NCBI GenBank assembly: GCA_014529385.2
Contig: CM043970.1
Location: 61,805,996-61,869,995, forward strand
Length of the DNA stretch: 64,000 nt
Reading direction: 5' to 3'
Origin: Adiantum capillus-veneris
Taxonomy: Eukaryota > Streptophyta > Polypodiopsida > Polypodiales > Pteridaceae
Positions 33,901 to 44,835 of the stretch are shown here, piece by piece (the stretch's first letter is position 1; every line of letters starts with the position of its first letter). The notes beneath the pieces are model-generated. The model was not told where the DNA came from and ran no database searches. It saw nothing but the letters and a program-made list of their open reading frames with translations. Made by a program: the position numbers and the translations under genes.

Positions 33901-34504
33901 ATTCTATTACAAATGTTTGTCGTTAATGGAAATGATGGAGTTAAGAGAGTTTAATGCACTCGAATTAGACCAAGACTATAAAATTTCCACTTATGTCTGC
34001 CATTAGAGCCTTTATAAGTTGATTAGGATATATCTGGTAAAGTTCCCTATTTGATGCCCTTGTATCTCCCAAATGTAATAGAGGGAGGTTATCCTCTCTC
34101 CTTCGTGCCTACCTACTCCTTTGAGTACTTCCATATTACAATTCCTATAGTTAGCAGCACTACCAAGGCAAATCTTGAGCTTATGGATCTTAATGCTCAC
34201 AAATCTGACCAAGAGTATTGATATCCCACTTTTGATTGCAATTAGAACTTTAAAATGGCCATGAGGATGTCTACCTCCATGGACTCACCTAATCTCCTTC
34301 CCTTGCTAAGCCTTATGTTTCTCTCTTGCTTCTTTAGGTCGAAAGAAAGAGCAAGTCCATCTTTGTTGTGGCTTGAGAGAGAGATCTTGTATCTTGCTTC
34401 AAGGTCCTGAGAGAGAGCCCTCCCTTTGCTAACTGAGGACAAGATAGAGACCTTCCTTTGCTTCTCCAACATGAAAGAGAGACCTTCCGTTCCTAGCCGT
34501 GGAT

Positions 34505-34530
34505 GAGAGAGAGAGAGAGAGAGAGAGACT
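34505..34530. repeat. (GA)n microsatellite
   Basis: Short GA repeat. The open frames on both strands around it (34242-34951) show no recognised domain. Confidence 0.9.
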
Positions 34531-34929
34531 CCCTTTGCTTCCTGCACATCCCTTCCTTGCCCTCCTACTTCACTTCACATTTTTCTCTATTTTTCATGCT
34601 CCCAACAACCCCCTATTAATAGCCTCCCCCTCCCTTAGCACAACAACGGCACCATCATTGCTAGGGAGCATAAGAAACGACCTTTTCTTACGTGGCATTC
34701 GGGTTTCTCAATTTCACCAATCGTGGCAAAACCTGCCCCAAATATGGTCGCCCAGTCGAGGTGAGAATTTCTCGTTTCTTGGTCATTCTCATTTGAGCTT
34801 CCCTATGGCCGCTATGTCGGCGTCAAAACCTATGCAGCTGCTGCTCGCTGCCTTACCAGCCATCTCCTTTTTCTTTCCCTCGTCAGTTTCCCATTTTCCG
34901 CGGCCTAGCCTTGGTTTCCCTTGGGCATT

Positions 34930-35153
34930 GGGTGGCCAAGCCTCTTTGTAACGGCACCACATTTGACATGCACATCGGCCAAGGAACTGCCAAGCACAAC
35001 ATCTTTCTCCAGCATCCCTTGTCAAGCTAGGCATATCCCATAATCAATATGCTCCATGAGATGACATTTCGGACAAAGATCTCATCAAGAGATTTTTGTG
35101 CTTTCGTAATGGCACCACATTTGGTATGCGCATCGGCCAAAGCATTACCGAGC
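34930..35153 (-). pseudogene. PPR protein gene fragment (broken)
   Basis: Pentatricopeptide repeat proteins bind organelle RNA and act in splicing, editing and stability. The minus strand encodes NALADAHTKCGAITKAQK, SLDEIFVRNVISWSILIMGY, then a TAG at about 35028. After a frame change it reads MLEKDVVLGSSLADVHVKCG followed by AVTK. These match two successive plant PPR repeats of the PLS type (family: NALIDMYAKCGSIEDARKVF; MPERDVVSWNAMI). The fragment lies directly beyond the truncated RT of a gypsy element on the same strand. Only about two repeats remain, so target RNA and subfamily cannot be inferred. Confidence 0.8.
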
Positions 35154-35221
35154 TTCCATAATTGTTGACCTAAGTGGTGCTAAGATCCATTTTTTCCTAT
35201 GTAGCACACCCAACTGCCAAT

Positions 35222-35869
35222 TCACTGCAAGTGATGACATTCTCGACAAGATTCTCCTCCAACACTTAATCTACTGCATTCAAAACCCTTTCCAAGAAGC
35301 TTTACCCTTGGCTGCACCAAATGACATTTATTAGGGTTCAATTGACCCCCGCATTCATCATACCTTACAAAAGTCATTCCAAGCTTTTGAACATGCTCGT
35401 TCCTTGAACTATATACACAAAAATCATCTATGAATCCTTTGAAAAACTTCCCAAGGAATGGGGTGAGGACCCAATCCACTTTTCTTTCAAAAGCTCTAGG
35501 CCCATTTGTCAACCCAAAGGGAAGGCAGCAAAAGAAAAAACAACCCCATGGCGTTATAAAAGTAGTCTTTTTTCGGTCTTCAGGAGCAAGGATAAGTTAA
35601 AAATATCATGAATAACCATCACAGACATTGTATCTTTTAAAGCCAGCCATGGCATCTAAAACTTGATCAATGAAAGGTAAAGGGTAAGGATCTTTCTTGG
35701 TCACAGCATTTAATGGCTTATAATCAAGACAAACTCTCCGATGCCCATCTTTCTTTGGAGTGACCACTACAGGGCTCACCCATTCAGAATTATCAACTGA
35801 CACAATGAACCTTGCATCCAAAAGTTTATCCACTTCTTCCTTTAAAGCATTCATTTTCTCCTTACCCAT
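35222..35869 (-). pseudogene. Gypsy RT of the split element
   Basis: Minus-strand frames give KEEVDKLLDARFIVSVDNSE, VVVTPKKDGHRRVCLDYKPL, NAVTKKDPYPLPFIDQVL, LPFGLTNGPRAFERKVDWVL and the catalytic box FFKGFIDDFCVYSS. The two frames (35606-35869 and 35222-35512) are separated by a frameshift that covers the GYFQ block. RT ends in the thumb at about 35222; RNase H and integrase are absent and PPR sequence follows. Confidence 0.88.
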
Positions 35870-36196
35870 CCTTCTTAATTTCTATCATATTGGCTTTGCC
35901 CCTTCAACTGGCTTGTTGATCTTCACAGGAATCTCCAACAAAACCCCTTATTTCCTGGTATGAAGTGATGAAAAGATCTGGAAAATTGTTCAGCATTGTT
36001 AAGTACCCCCTTATTTCTCCTTGTGTCAGATTGGCACTCAACATATTTTGAATCAATTATCATTCTCACTCACATCTTCTAGTGCCATAGGTTTCTTGGT
36101 AGTCATATCAAACACCCTTTTTTCACCCTTCCTGCCATACGCACAGATTGTGCCCTTCCCGTAATCTTACACAGCACCAACAACTCTCAACCAAGG

Positions 36197-36445
36197 TCAT
36201 CCCAAAATGAGAGGAAAATCTCCCAGGCGAGCTAGCATAACATGAAAATTTAGTGTAACCTTCACGTTAAAGACTTCAACTTCCAAATTCTTAATCATCC
36301 CCAAACACTTCACTTTGGCATGGTTTTCTAGTGAAATCCAAAACCCAGAGCTTCCGCATGTAATGAGACCTAGTCTCTCGACACATGACTGTGTGATCAC
36401 ACAAACTTGAGCACCTCCATCAATGTAGGACTCTCCCATGCCCAC
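36197..36445 (-). pseudogene. Gypsy aspartic protease of the split element
   Basis: An 82-codon frame begins GESYIDGGAQVCVITQSCVE, with Asp-Gly-Gly-Ala at the active site instead of Asp-Ser/Thr-Gly-Ala, and ends NFHVMLARLGDFPLILG, the usual closing strand. It continues into GRPW-like sequence out of frame. It sits between gag (36650-37258) and RT (35222-35869). Confidence 0.8.
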
Positions 36446-36649
36446 ACCTTTGTGCCAAGCGTCTCACCATAGGACAAATATCGGGTAGCTCTCGCATAGC
36501 CAACACTCTGACTTGTTTGTTCTTTGGCTCTTTCTCTGGATTCACTAATGACTTCCACTGCCTCTTGAGTTTGGGTACCATATTCATCAACTATCCAAAA
36601 GTACAATCTACTTTCCTCCCAATCAGGACTTCCTTTAAATCATAAGTTG

Positions 36650-37258
36650 TTAGGCTTTCCCCCCGAAAGGTAAACCTGCTACTTCAAACCGTCTACAAGT
36701 TCTTATCTTCCTCTTGGATTTCACATCTTCACCCTCTTTCTCCTTCCCTTTCTTTTGGCTAGGACCAGGAGCGGCATAGCCCTCCCTCTTTCTTTTGCCT
36801 ACGGGCAACATATCTTCTTCTTTCTTTTCAACCCGCACAATACCCACATGACCACCAGAGGTTGAGGCCTGATTTTCCTTTTTAGTATCTTGATCTCCTC
36901 GTATATCCAATGCATAATCGTTATCCCTATTAGGAATCTGCTAGGGAAGTGGAAACATATCACCTCCCATCCTTGTTGGCTTTGAACAATGAGTGCTGAT
37001 ATGACCAAGTTCACCACAATTATAACAGGTAGGGATGAACCTCCTTTGCGGCTCAAAGACACCTTGTCCACGACCCGCATTTGCATTCGGTTGTTGAGCT
37101 TCACATGCCTAGTCCATTCCTCTACCACAACCACCTCCAAGAACATTGAGTTGCAATTCTTGCATCATGGTCATCATGTCTTGCATATTTTGCTCTGTAA
37201 CTATTCTGTATTAGCAACCCTTTGAGCAGGTTAGGCTTCAACCTCCACCTAATTTTGC
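36650..37258 (-). pseudogene. Gypsy gag C-terminal part with zinc knuckle
   Basis: The reading frame gives MQDMMTMMQELQLN, a Gly/Arg stretch, then CYNCGELGHISTHCSK at about 36980-37030, a perfect C-x2-C-x4-H-x4-C knuckle. A Lys-rich tail follows (KKKGKEKEGEDVKSKRKIRT). Its N-terminal counterpart lies on the far side of the 16 kb insert, at 53270-53773 on the same strand. Confidence 0.82.
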
Positions 37259-37268
37259 TCCTTTTTTA

Positions 37269-37330
37269 TACTATGAAAATCTCCAAGTGTTTACCACGCT
37301 GTTTTACCGTGTTTTGTAGAGAGAAGGAGA
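37269..37330. promoter_or_regulatory. Left terminal and subterminal region of the CACTA-like insert
   Basis: Starts near TACTATGAAAATC, then TTTACCACGCTG and TTTTACCGTG, short related repeats. The reverse complement AGCGTGGTAA recurs near the right end. CACTA transposase accessory proteins bind such subterminal repeats in known elements. Confidence 0.5.
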
Positions 37331-37473
37331 AAATTCAAGTAGAGAAACAAGAGAGAGGAGGGCGGGTTTTTTTTTATGTTTAAAATATTGCCACAATTAT
37401 TTTTTCTATTATTACCGTGGTTATATCTGACAGCCAAATTTAGCACCTAAACTTTCAAATTCTGGCTTAACCC

Positions 37474-37474
<1 letters not shown>

Positions 37475-37507
<33 letters not shown>
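37475..37507. repeat. Poly-C run
   Basis: About 30 consecutive C residues in the noncoding 3' part of the insert. Confidence 0.95.
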
Positions 37508-37509
<2 letters not shown>

Positions 37510-37789
37510 TCAAATTTTGGTGTTTCTCTCCTCTCAATAAAAATTAAATAATATTGTATAGAATTTTCAAGTTTAAGAAAAGAAGAGAGAGAGAGAGAGA
37601 GAGAAGAGGGGGGGGTATAAGATTACACTTGGTTACAACTAAAATAATCATTCTCAATTGATTAACATAATTGAGCATATTCCCAAATCTAAAGAGAGGA
37701 AGAAGGGGGAGAGAGAGATGAATGGATTACACGACCAAAAAACTTCATAAGTGCAAAATGTTTATGAATCATGTTCCAAAAGATCTCTA

Positions 37790-38122
37790 CATGAGGCATC
37801 ATCCAATTCTAAGCCCATGGCTCCTAAATCAATAAAGAGAGAAACGGAATTGTCGTTTGTGGATGCATTGCCTTCATCATCTTTGAGTTTGTCATCCTCC
37901 ATCTCATCATCTTCATCATCATGAACATCATCCTCGCTAAGACTTGTTGCCGCCAGACTTCATTCATCAACCTCCGTCTCCTCTGTTTCCACCTCATTCT
38001 AGAGGTGGAAGAGGGTCAAAGATAGTCTCCACTTCATTAGTGGAAAAAATGGTTCTCCCTCGAGGTGTTACGGGAATTACGAACCAAAGTTTTGGTTGGT
38101 GGATTGTTGGGATATAGATGAC
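37790..38122 (-). pseudogene. CACTA tnp2 C-terminal acidic region
   Basis: After a probable acceptor at 38123-38126 the minus strand reads IPVTPRGRTIFSTNEVETIF, DPLPPLE, a stop, then in another frame SEDDVHDDEDDEMEDDKLKD. It continues the DUF4216 segment upstream (QVIYIPTIHQPKLWFV). Acidic tails after DUF4216 are usual in plant CACTA proteins. Stop and frameshift mark decay. Confidence 0.7.
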
Positions 38123-38217
38123 CTATAAAATAGAAGCTCAAAGTGAGTAACATTAGTATAACTAACACTACAAGCAAATAAAAATAAAAAAGTTACATGT
38201 CACTCACCTGCTCACAA

Positions 38218-38515
38218 TTGCGCGATAAAACAAATTGTCATACCTCCCTGTGTGATGCACATTAGAGTGCACCATGTAGAGACCATTCTCATGTCGTCTA
38301 GACACATTTTCAAACCACTTGCACTCGAAGATGAAGGTATGAAAGGTTCTAAAATTAACCTTTAGTATCCTTTCAATAGTTCCATAGTACCTAGCTTCAT
38401 CACCGTCTATGTCAAAGTTGCCCATGATGGCACAATCCATGGTGGTTCTACCCTCGTCAATGTGGCGTGTACGAAAGTGACGACCCTTTGACCACATAGA
38501 GTTAAAGGAAAGGCA
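38218..38515 (-). pseudogene. CACTA tnp2 DUF4216 region
   Basis: A predicted exon between an acceptor at 38516-38519 (GTAG) and a donor at 38212-38217 (GTGAGT). It encodes YYGTIERILKVNFRTFHTFI, then FECKWFENVSRRHENGLYMV, the DUF4216 pattern (YGxLxDIIEVxYxxFxVxLFKCxW) found downstream of DUF4218 in plant En/Spm proteins. It is open throughout. Its molecular role in the family is not known. Confidence 0.85.
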
Positions 38516-38589
38516 CTACAAAATAAAAAATATATATTAGTTTATCATTTCCATATTAAATATAATTTCAAGAAATAGCGTTACAATAT

Positions 38590-39288
38590 GGTTTAGGTAT
38601 ATGAGTACTCTACCTTTGGTACGCAGCCTTCTGCATACTCCCAATCTTTGCTAGTGATGTCTTCTCCACCCGCTTTTGCCTCTATCATCCTCTCATGAAT
38701 CCACTTTGCACTAATGAGATCTGGGAAACATGCAAGGTGTCTAGGCACTGGGGGTGCCCTCCTTCCTCCATGTGCTTGTTTCCATGCTTCCCTCTCTTGA
38801 AAACGCCTTGCCTTTGCCACTATCCACAAGTCCACCCACTTGGTCATAATCTTTGCATTGAAAATATAAAAGTTATTGACCACTCGGGATAGATTCATAT
38901 CCATGTTAAGTAGTTTCCCCTTTCCACTTGGCAAGTGTGAAGTCATCCTTGCATCTTGCGAGGCATTGAAGGATCAACTTGTGTCAAATACTCTGATATG
39001 TAAACAAATGCCTCTTGAACAATCCACCCTTCGATCATACATGCCTCTGGTTGACACCGTAGCCACACAAAATCTTTGAGAGTCTTTAAAAACCTTCATA
39101 AGAAGAACATCCATCGTGCGTGCACTACTCCACATATAGCGATCTCCTCCACCAGGTGAACCAAGAGGTGAATTTGACTAAGAAGGACCGATCGAGGAAA
39201 TGCATCTTCAATGGCACACATAGTTTTTGTTGCAAGTGTTTGAGCAGAAGGGATAGCATCTATTTTGCTTTCCTTGGAGCTCACAAAT
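38590..39288 (-). pseudogene. CACTA tnp2 DUF4218 region (broken)
   Basis: The exon starts at about 39288 after a GCAG acceptor. It reads TMCAIEDAFPRSVLLSQIHL, LVHLVEEIAICGVVHARWMF, then KVFKDSQRFCVATVSTRGMY, matching DUF4218 (LExxFPPxFFDxMxHLxVHLxxEAxxxGPVxxRWMYP). A stop precedes the frame MTSHLPSGKGKLLNMDMNLS, then VVNNFYIFNAKIMTKWVDLW and onward to 38593. The same sequence recurs on the plus strand at 63525-64000. Confidence 0.85.
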
Positions 39289-39539
39289 CTGCAAGAAAAC
39301 ACACAAGGATACAGTAAGTGCTAGTTGAAATTACTGTGTACATAAAAACGGTGTAGTTGAGTGGAGTCTTGTGGTGTACCTTACTAGCTCTCCTAGTTTG
39401 AAAATAGCATCCCTGACTTTCTTGTCCCGACATATACACATACTCACCGGCAGAATGAACTACATTGTAAATCAGGGAAAGAGAAAGTGAGTGATATTCA
39501 TACCCACAAACTATAGATAGAATAGGGAGTATGAAGATT

Positions 39540-40151
39540 AACTGAAGCATCTTGTACCAATCATGGGACTTCAACCCATACAATTGAATGCTTCCACCCT
39601 TCGTTGCTTTTGTGAAATCTCCCTTTAGCGACCTCATGTATCTCGTTGGTGTGCAAATAGAGGCAATGGTACCCTTCACCTTGTCTAATTCTTCTTTGGC
39701 TAGCATCCATGGTGCTTTAGGATCACTTGCTAACCCAAGCCTCAAGTGTCGAGGCTCCAACCCAAACTCTGGCCATTGAGTTTTGATGTGCCTACATGCA
39801 GGGGAATCGGTAGGGACTCGCATCATTCCATCATTTGAGCAATGGTTCACGTGCCACAGGAGAATCTCCATGGTAGACCTGCTTTTAAACATGTGCTGGA
39901 TGCAAGGAATTAATGGCAAATGTCTCAATACCTTGCGGGGTAGGTGCGCCCTGCTCACTCCTGTCTTGTATCGTGCCTCCCTGCACACGGGACATGAGGT
40001 AGCATGTGCATTCTCGTTGCGCTATAGCATGCAATCATTGACGCACGTATGGATGCGCTCATACTCCATTCCAAGTGCACTGACATACGATCTAGCTCGT
40101 CGACGATCTGGAGACATGTGGTGATCTTTTGGCAACATTTTTTCCATCCAA
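39540..40151 (-). pseudogene. CACTA tnp2 transposase domain with internal deletion
   Basis: The minus strand reads WMEKMLPKDHHMSPDRRRAR, then ALGMEYERIHTCVNDCML, a TAG at 40022-40024, RNENAHATSCPVCREARYKT, LRHLPLIPCIQHMFKSRSTM and EFGLEPRHLRLGLASD. These match the N-terminal half of plant tnp2 (transposase family 21). After LGLASDPKAP it jumps at about 39705-39715 straight to WMLAKEELDKVKGT and YGLKSHDWYKMLQ, which in intact proteins lie some 200 or more residues later. The catalytic middle is therefore deleted in frame, and the protein cannot be active. Confidence 0.85.
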
Positions 40152-40240
40152 CTACAACAAGCATGTGTATTAGTATAATTGCTAGAAGACGGCACCATAA
40201 AGTTAGTGGAGAGTATATAAAAGCCACATTCCATACTTAC

Positions 40241-40846
40241 ATAAGTATGAGCATCCACACTTGCATTACTCCAACCAAATTTTTCTTGCAAGTCGAGGAC
40301 TTCCAACGATGCTTGGAGCACCGAGTACCATGCACCGTCGTAAAGAGGTGTTCGGGCACTCGTCATCAATCTATCCTCCGTTTTGCTAACCCGTTTAGTG
40401 CAGGTTTGACAATCCTCTTCGCACACGTCATGCTCATGAGCTAGTAACTCATCACACATGTTGAACATGTGCTCATCCTTTGCCTCAAAGTGCGATGGAG
40501 ATGCCATAGGAGCTGCCGAAGTAGAGCCAATGGGAGGATCACCATCTGGTGCACCCAAATCACCTAGTTGCTCTTGCCTCTTTCGTTCGCCCTTGCGCAC
40601 CGGTGCACCACCACCGAACACAGACCAATGGGGCACCTCCCTAAGCGACAGGTGAGTCTCGTTCTCATCTCTCCGAGCGCTTTTTCAAGGATGCCAAAGC
40701 CCTTCATTCTCCACGTGCTCCAAAGCAATGCGCCTCAAGCAAGGGATTGCCCTTTTGCACTTGGCGCAAGGACAAAGGAGTTTTTCCTTGAGCCAACGAT
40801 CGCGCTCAGGGCCTCCAGGGGGACCACGATCATCCCAGTCGATGTC
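40241..40846 (-). pseudogene. CACTA tnp2 N-terminal exon (transposase-associated domain)
   Basis: It is preceded by an acceptor (GTGCAG at 40847-40852). It encodes DIDWDDRGGPPGG-type sequence, WLKEKLLCPCAKCKRAI and EHVENEGLWHP (a CxCxxC transposase-associated zinc region), a stop near 40686, then PHWSVFGGGAPVRKGERKRQ and TPLYDGAWYSVLQASLEVLD with LQEKFGWSNASVDAHTY. It ends at a GTAAGT donor (40235-40240). These are the first modules of plant tnp2. The initiating exon was not identified. Confidence 0.8.
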
Positions 40847-41183
40847 CTGCACATGCGAAATGTTTTTTATTTAGTCATGTGTCCTAAAAATAAATAATCA
40901 GAAAAGCCCTAAATTCCATTAAAAAAATTACATAAAGTTAAGGTCAAAGGGAATAAATGACAATGAGTGCTAAATTTATTTTTAATTAAAAGAGAACTTA
41001 AAAAATGCAATTGATAAACATTTAAAAGTACTACAAAATAAAGTATCCTAAAAATCTTCATCAAAAAGCTCAAAAGGCTAAAAAATGAAATAATGGACAG
41101 CTAAGGGTAGAGGGGATGGTTGGTACCTCCCCCCCCCCCCTCTCCCTTCCCTCTCTCTCCTTCTCCAAGCTTCCCAAGTTTTG

Positions 41184-41283
41184 TCGAAGGGGGTTTCGTC
41201 CAAGTTTCCGCCATCGTCTTTGGAAGCACAACATCGAAGGGGGTTTCGTCAAAGGGGTTTTTCGCCATCGTCTTTGGAAGCTC
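41184..41283. repeat. 50-bp tandem duplication upstream of tnp2
   Basis: Two units of about 50 bp, each starting TCGAAGGGGGTTTCGTC and containing GCCATCGTCTTTGGAAGC. Located a few hundred bases 5' of the tnp2 exons on the minus strand. Confidence 0.85.
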
Positions 41284-41450
41284 AACCTAGCCAAAGCTCA
41301 ACCGCGCTACAAAGAAAGAGGTAAACACAAGACAAAGCACCTCCCTCCTCTTTCCCTTTTGTTTTCTACTACTACTACACACACAGGCGCGTGCACGTGC
41401 ATAAATTGAAAAAAATAAAAAAATAGAGAATCCATAATATACCTCGTTCA

Positions 41451-41534
41451 TTTGGAAATGGTTGCTTTGCTCGGCTGGTTTGGAAATGGTTGCTTTGCTA
41501 AGCTTGTTTGGAAATGGTTGCTTTTCTCGGCTTG
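41451..41534. repeat. 28-bp tandem repeat, three units
   Basis: Units begin TTTGGAAATGGTTGCTTT at 41451, 41479 and 41507, with a partial fourth at 41535. Confidence 0.9.
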
Positions 41535-41570
41535 TTTGGATACAATGTTAGATAGAAATGTTAAGTTTAT

Positions 41571-41788
41571 TAGAGAGAAAGAGAGAAGGGGGGGGGGGGG
41601 GGGGGGGGGGGGGAAGAGAGAGAGAGGGGGGGAAAGAGGGAAAGAGAGAGAGATAGGGAAAGAGAGGAAAGAGAGAGAGGGGGGGGGGGGGGGGGGAGAA
41701 AGAGAATCAAGAAAGATAGGGAGAGAGAAATAGGGGAAAGAGGGAGAGAGAGAGAGAGAGGGAGAGAGAGAGGGGAGAGAGAGAGTAA

Positions 41789-41874
<86 letters not shown>

Positions 41875-42035
41875 TAGAGGGAAAGAGAGAGAGATAGGGA
41901 AAGAGGTAGAGAGAGAGAGAGAGAGTAAATAGAGAGAGATAGGGAAGGAGGGAAAGAGGAAAAGAGAGAGAGAGATAGGGAAAGAGGGAGGGGGAGAGAG
42001 AGAGAGAGAGACAGAGAGAGAGATAGTTCTATTAT
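41571..42035. repeat. Purine (GA/G) tract with long poly-G runs
   Basis: The plus strand is almost purely purine for about 460 bp, including uninterrupted G runs (near 41588-41613 and 41680-41696) and (GA)n stretches. Open frames across it encode only Arg/Glu/Gly or Leu/Ser repeats and are not genes. Confidence 0.95.
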
Positions 42036-43290
42036 CGTCCTCAGAGGTCAAATATGACCTATGGGACCAAATGAACATGTCACGTGGTGTGAGTGGAGGT
42101 CATAAGTGACTCTCGATTCTCAAAAATGGTTGAAATGAGCGTCGCAATAGAGAGTCCACATCGTGGTTGGGAGAGGAAGGTATGTAGGGAGAGCTCATGG
42201 CTGAATATATGGGGAAAAGAGGACCTAATGTGGTCAAAAGCTGAGCACTCAAGTAGTGTGTGGTACTCACTCTCTCACACTTGACGAGGGCATAAGGTAC
42301 AAAGTCGATGATGACTCCTCGTTAGTGCCCCAACGTCCTGTCCCGCAGCGTAGAGAATGGGAGCTAAGAAGAATGGAAGCAATGGTGCGGATCGCACTCA
42401 ATGGGATGGGAAGGATGTAGGGATGGGTTCGGTTACCGCGTTCAGAGAAGAAGAGAGATTTGTATTTTGGGGCAATGTGTGTGGTGTAATGGGTGAATCG
42501 AGAACCTCTGGATTTCTCCCAAGCCGTAATACATTTGTGTTGTAAGAAGGCCTCATTAACTTGGGAGTCAATCGACGCATCCTTGACCAAGTGACATACA
42601 TCCCATCTTCCAAACCATTTCTTGATGTCAAGCATCCACCCCGAACTTAGTATTTTGCTATTGCATGTCTTTTGGACCTTTTGACTTGCTTCATATCCTG
42701 GGGGATTCACTCTATATATAAACGGAACGCCACCTACGAGCGGACAAATTTGATAAAACCCCTATATACGACTTATATTAGGGAATATGACTCCCTTTTC
42801 TACACTTATACAATATTCAATGCAAAAAACTATCATACCCCTATCTTACATATAAAATTCTCACATGATCTAGCTAAGTAAAACTAGTCAAAGAGCATGT
42901 AACATAGTGATTGGCAACGTACCAAGGAACCACTTCTGTTGATAGCTAGATGTATCCTCTATGTGTCTTAGTTTGACTTTCAAACTATGTGCTCGTTTAG
43001 CCTCCACTCTAACTACTCGTCCAATTATGACCCATCTCATTTACTCAAAAAACATGGTTATAAAGTTGTGTTAGGTTCTTCGTGTAAATTTGCATCTATA
43101 CAAAATCTTTGTAGCTTTCATCCTCTCAACAATTGAACTATACTCACAAAACAAGCAATTGATACAAAGTAGTTTTAATTCTTGCATGTATCTTTGTAGC
43201 TATTAACTCACAAGTTTGAAGGAAGGCTCTTTTGGGAAGTCATGATTTTGAACACAAAAACTTCCACTCATTTTTCCCTTTTCGCACTTC
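42036..43290. other. Unassigned 1.25 kb within the insert
   Basis: Small open frames on both strands (for example minus 42267-42710) without recognised domains. There is no clear repeat structure apart from the flanking purine tract and the poly-C run at 43294-43316. Confidence 0.4.
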
Positions 43291-43293
43291 TCT

Positions 43294-43316
43294 CCCCCCC
43301 CCCCCCCCCCCCCCCC
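43294..43316. repeat. Poly-C run
   Basis: About 23 consecutive C residues. Confidence 0.95.
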
Positions 43317-44794
43317 GGCCATCCAATAAATATGATACCCCCTCTCTTATTTTTAAGCTTAGGAGATAAATTATTGGGGGTCTGCCTCTAACTTATACAC
43401 TTATGTAACTTGTAAAAAAACCCCATCTGTTGCACTTACGTGGTGCGATAAGTTTTCCATGCTGAATCCCCCGGGCTTCATATGCGATTCTAGGAAGTCG
43501 ATACAAAGGGTTGCGTTGTGTCCTAACAGGACATAAAAGTGTCCTTTCAGGGCTTTGGGAAAAAATTCCAAAACCATAGTAGATCCACTAATTTTGAAAA
43601 ATCCTTTCATGAGCTTATAGTTCAATAACTACTACATATGGAATAAATGAGAAAATTGTAATTTTTCTCATCCCTTGGTCACGACAAGCCTCCAAAGTTG
43701 ATGGACCAATGCATTTTGCCCAAAACAACAATTTCTTATGATTGATTGCATATAAATAAGAGTGGGGATTTCTGTAGGACATGAGATAAAATGCCCCGTT
43801 AACTTCAATGGGTTGGTGACCAAAACATATGGTTGCTTTTACCTCACTAATTTTCTTTTGGGCAAAAAAAATAGGTACAAAAAAGTTGCATTTTTGCCAT
43901 TCTTCGGACCTATCATCAAAGTTTCTATAGTCACGCTCAATACAGATACTATATACATGTTTTCTTAGTTCCCTTTGGGTCTTTGGATCCAAAAGGAGCC
44001 ATGGAGCATGTCAAAAGGATAATGGATCTCTTACAATTGGAACCTTGGGGGCAATGATAAAGTGCTAAATACAGCAAACATGAAAAAACTGGGTTTAGCA
44101 TTATGACCTCTAGAAACCCATAGAAACTACTCAATATCTAGCCAAGTTTGTAGTCTATGATTAGATATGGTTACTACCTAAAAAATACACACAATTGGCC
44201 TAAGAAACTAGAAATATTGAGAAAGTTATACTTTCTACTCTAAAATGTATCGTATTCTTCAGCAATCAAAAAACTCAACCATCATCATATACTATGCTAA
44301 ATAGCATATTAGGTCCCCCAAAACTCGAGGAAAATTAGATTTATGTTATACATTACACTTACACAATCAAAATTGAATTTGGATATCAAGAAAGCCACCA
44401 AAAAAATCATAAAAGTGCTAATTTTGGCCAAAAAACAGGATTATGCAATTCTTGTAAATTGGTCATAACTTTCAATTTTAACACTTAGCTCTCCCTACAA
44501 GCATCAAAACATGTTGAGAACTATGATGGCCTAACCTCTAGCCATCTAAACCTCACAAACATGAAGTTTAGAGTGGTATAATTGCTAAAAATTTAAAAAA
44601 AGCCAAAAACAGGACCCGTTTTTTCACACAGTTTAGGTTCAAAAATGTTGTGCACGAGTAAGGTTAATGGTGATATCGATACTCCAAAAAAAATGCTAAG
44701 TTTTTTTCAGCTCATAAGGCAACTTTGTGGATATATATAGCACCTAGAAATTCATTTTCATACTCTTCAAATAATTCAAGAAAAATGGTCACTT
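43317..44794. other. Unassigned 1.5 kb, probably repeat-derived
   Basis: The minus-strand frame 43615-43992 (125 codons) has no recognised motif. A hairpin-like sequence at 43525-43546 resembles the one at 44795-44818, about 1.27 kb apart in the same orientation. Confidence 0.4.
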
Positions 44795-44818
44795 AACAGG
44801 ACACAAAAGTGTCCTGTT
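44795..44818. repeat. Perfect 10-bp hairpin AACAGGACAC-AAAA-GTGTCCTGTT
   Basis: Inverted repeat with a four-base loop located just downstream of the LINE stop codon on the minus strand. An imperfect copy lies at 43525-43546. Confidence 0.85.
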
Positions 44819-44835
44819 CCCATTCTAGTGTTAAA

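Noticed and set aside
34499-34951. 150-codon plus-strand frame, Ser/Pro/Leu-rich, transit-peptide-like look
   Set aside because: It starts in a GA microsatellite, overlaps the opposite-strand PPR fragment, and has no domain or upstream promoter that I can support.
41707-42078. Ser/Leu and Arg/Glu/Gly open frames on both strands
   Set aside because: Translations of purine/pyrimidine simple repeats, with no protein-like composition.
43615-43992. 125-codon minus-strand frame
   Set aside because: No recognised motif, AT-rich noncoding composition and no supporting neighbours.
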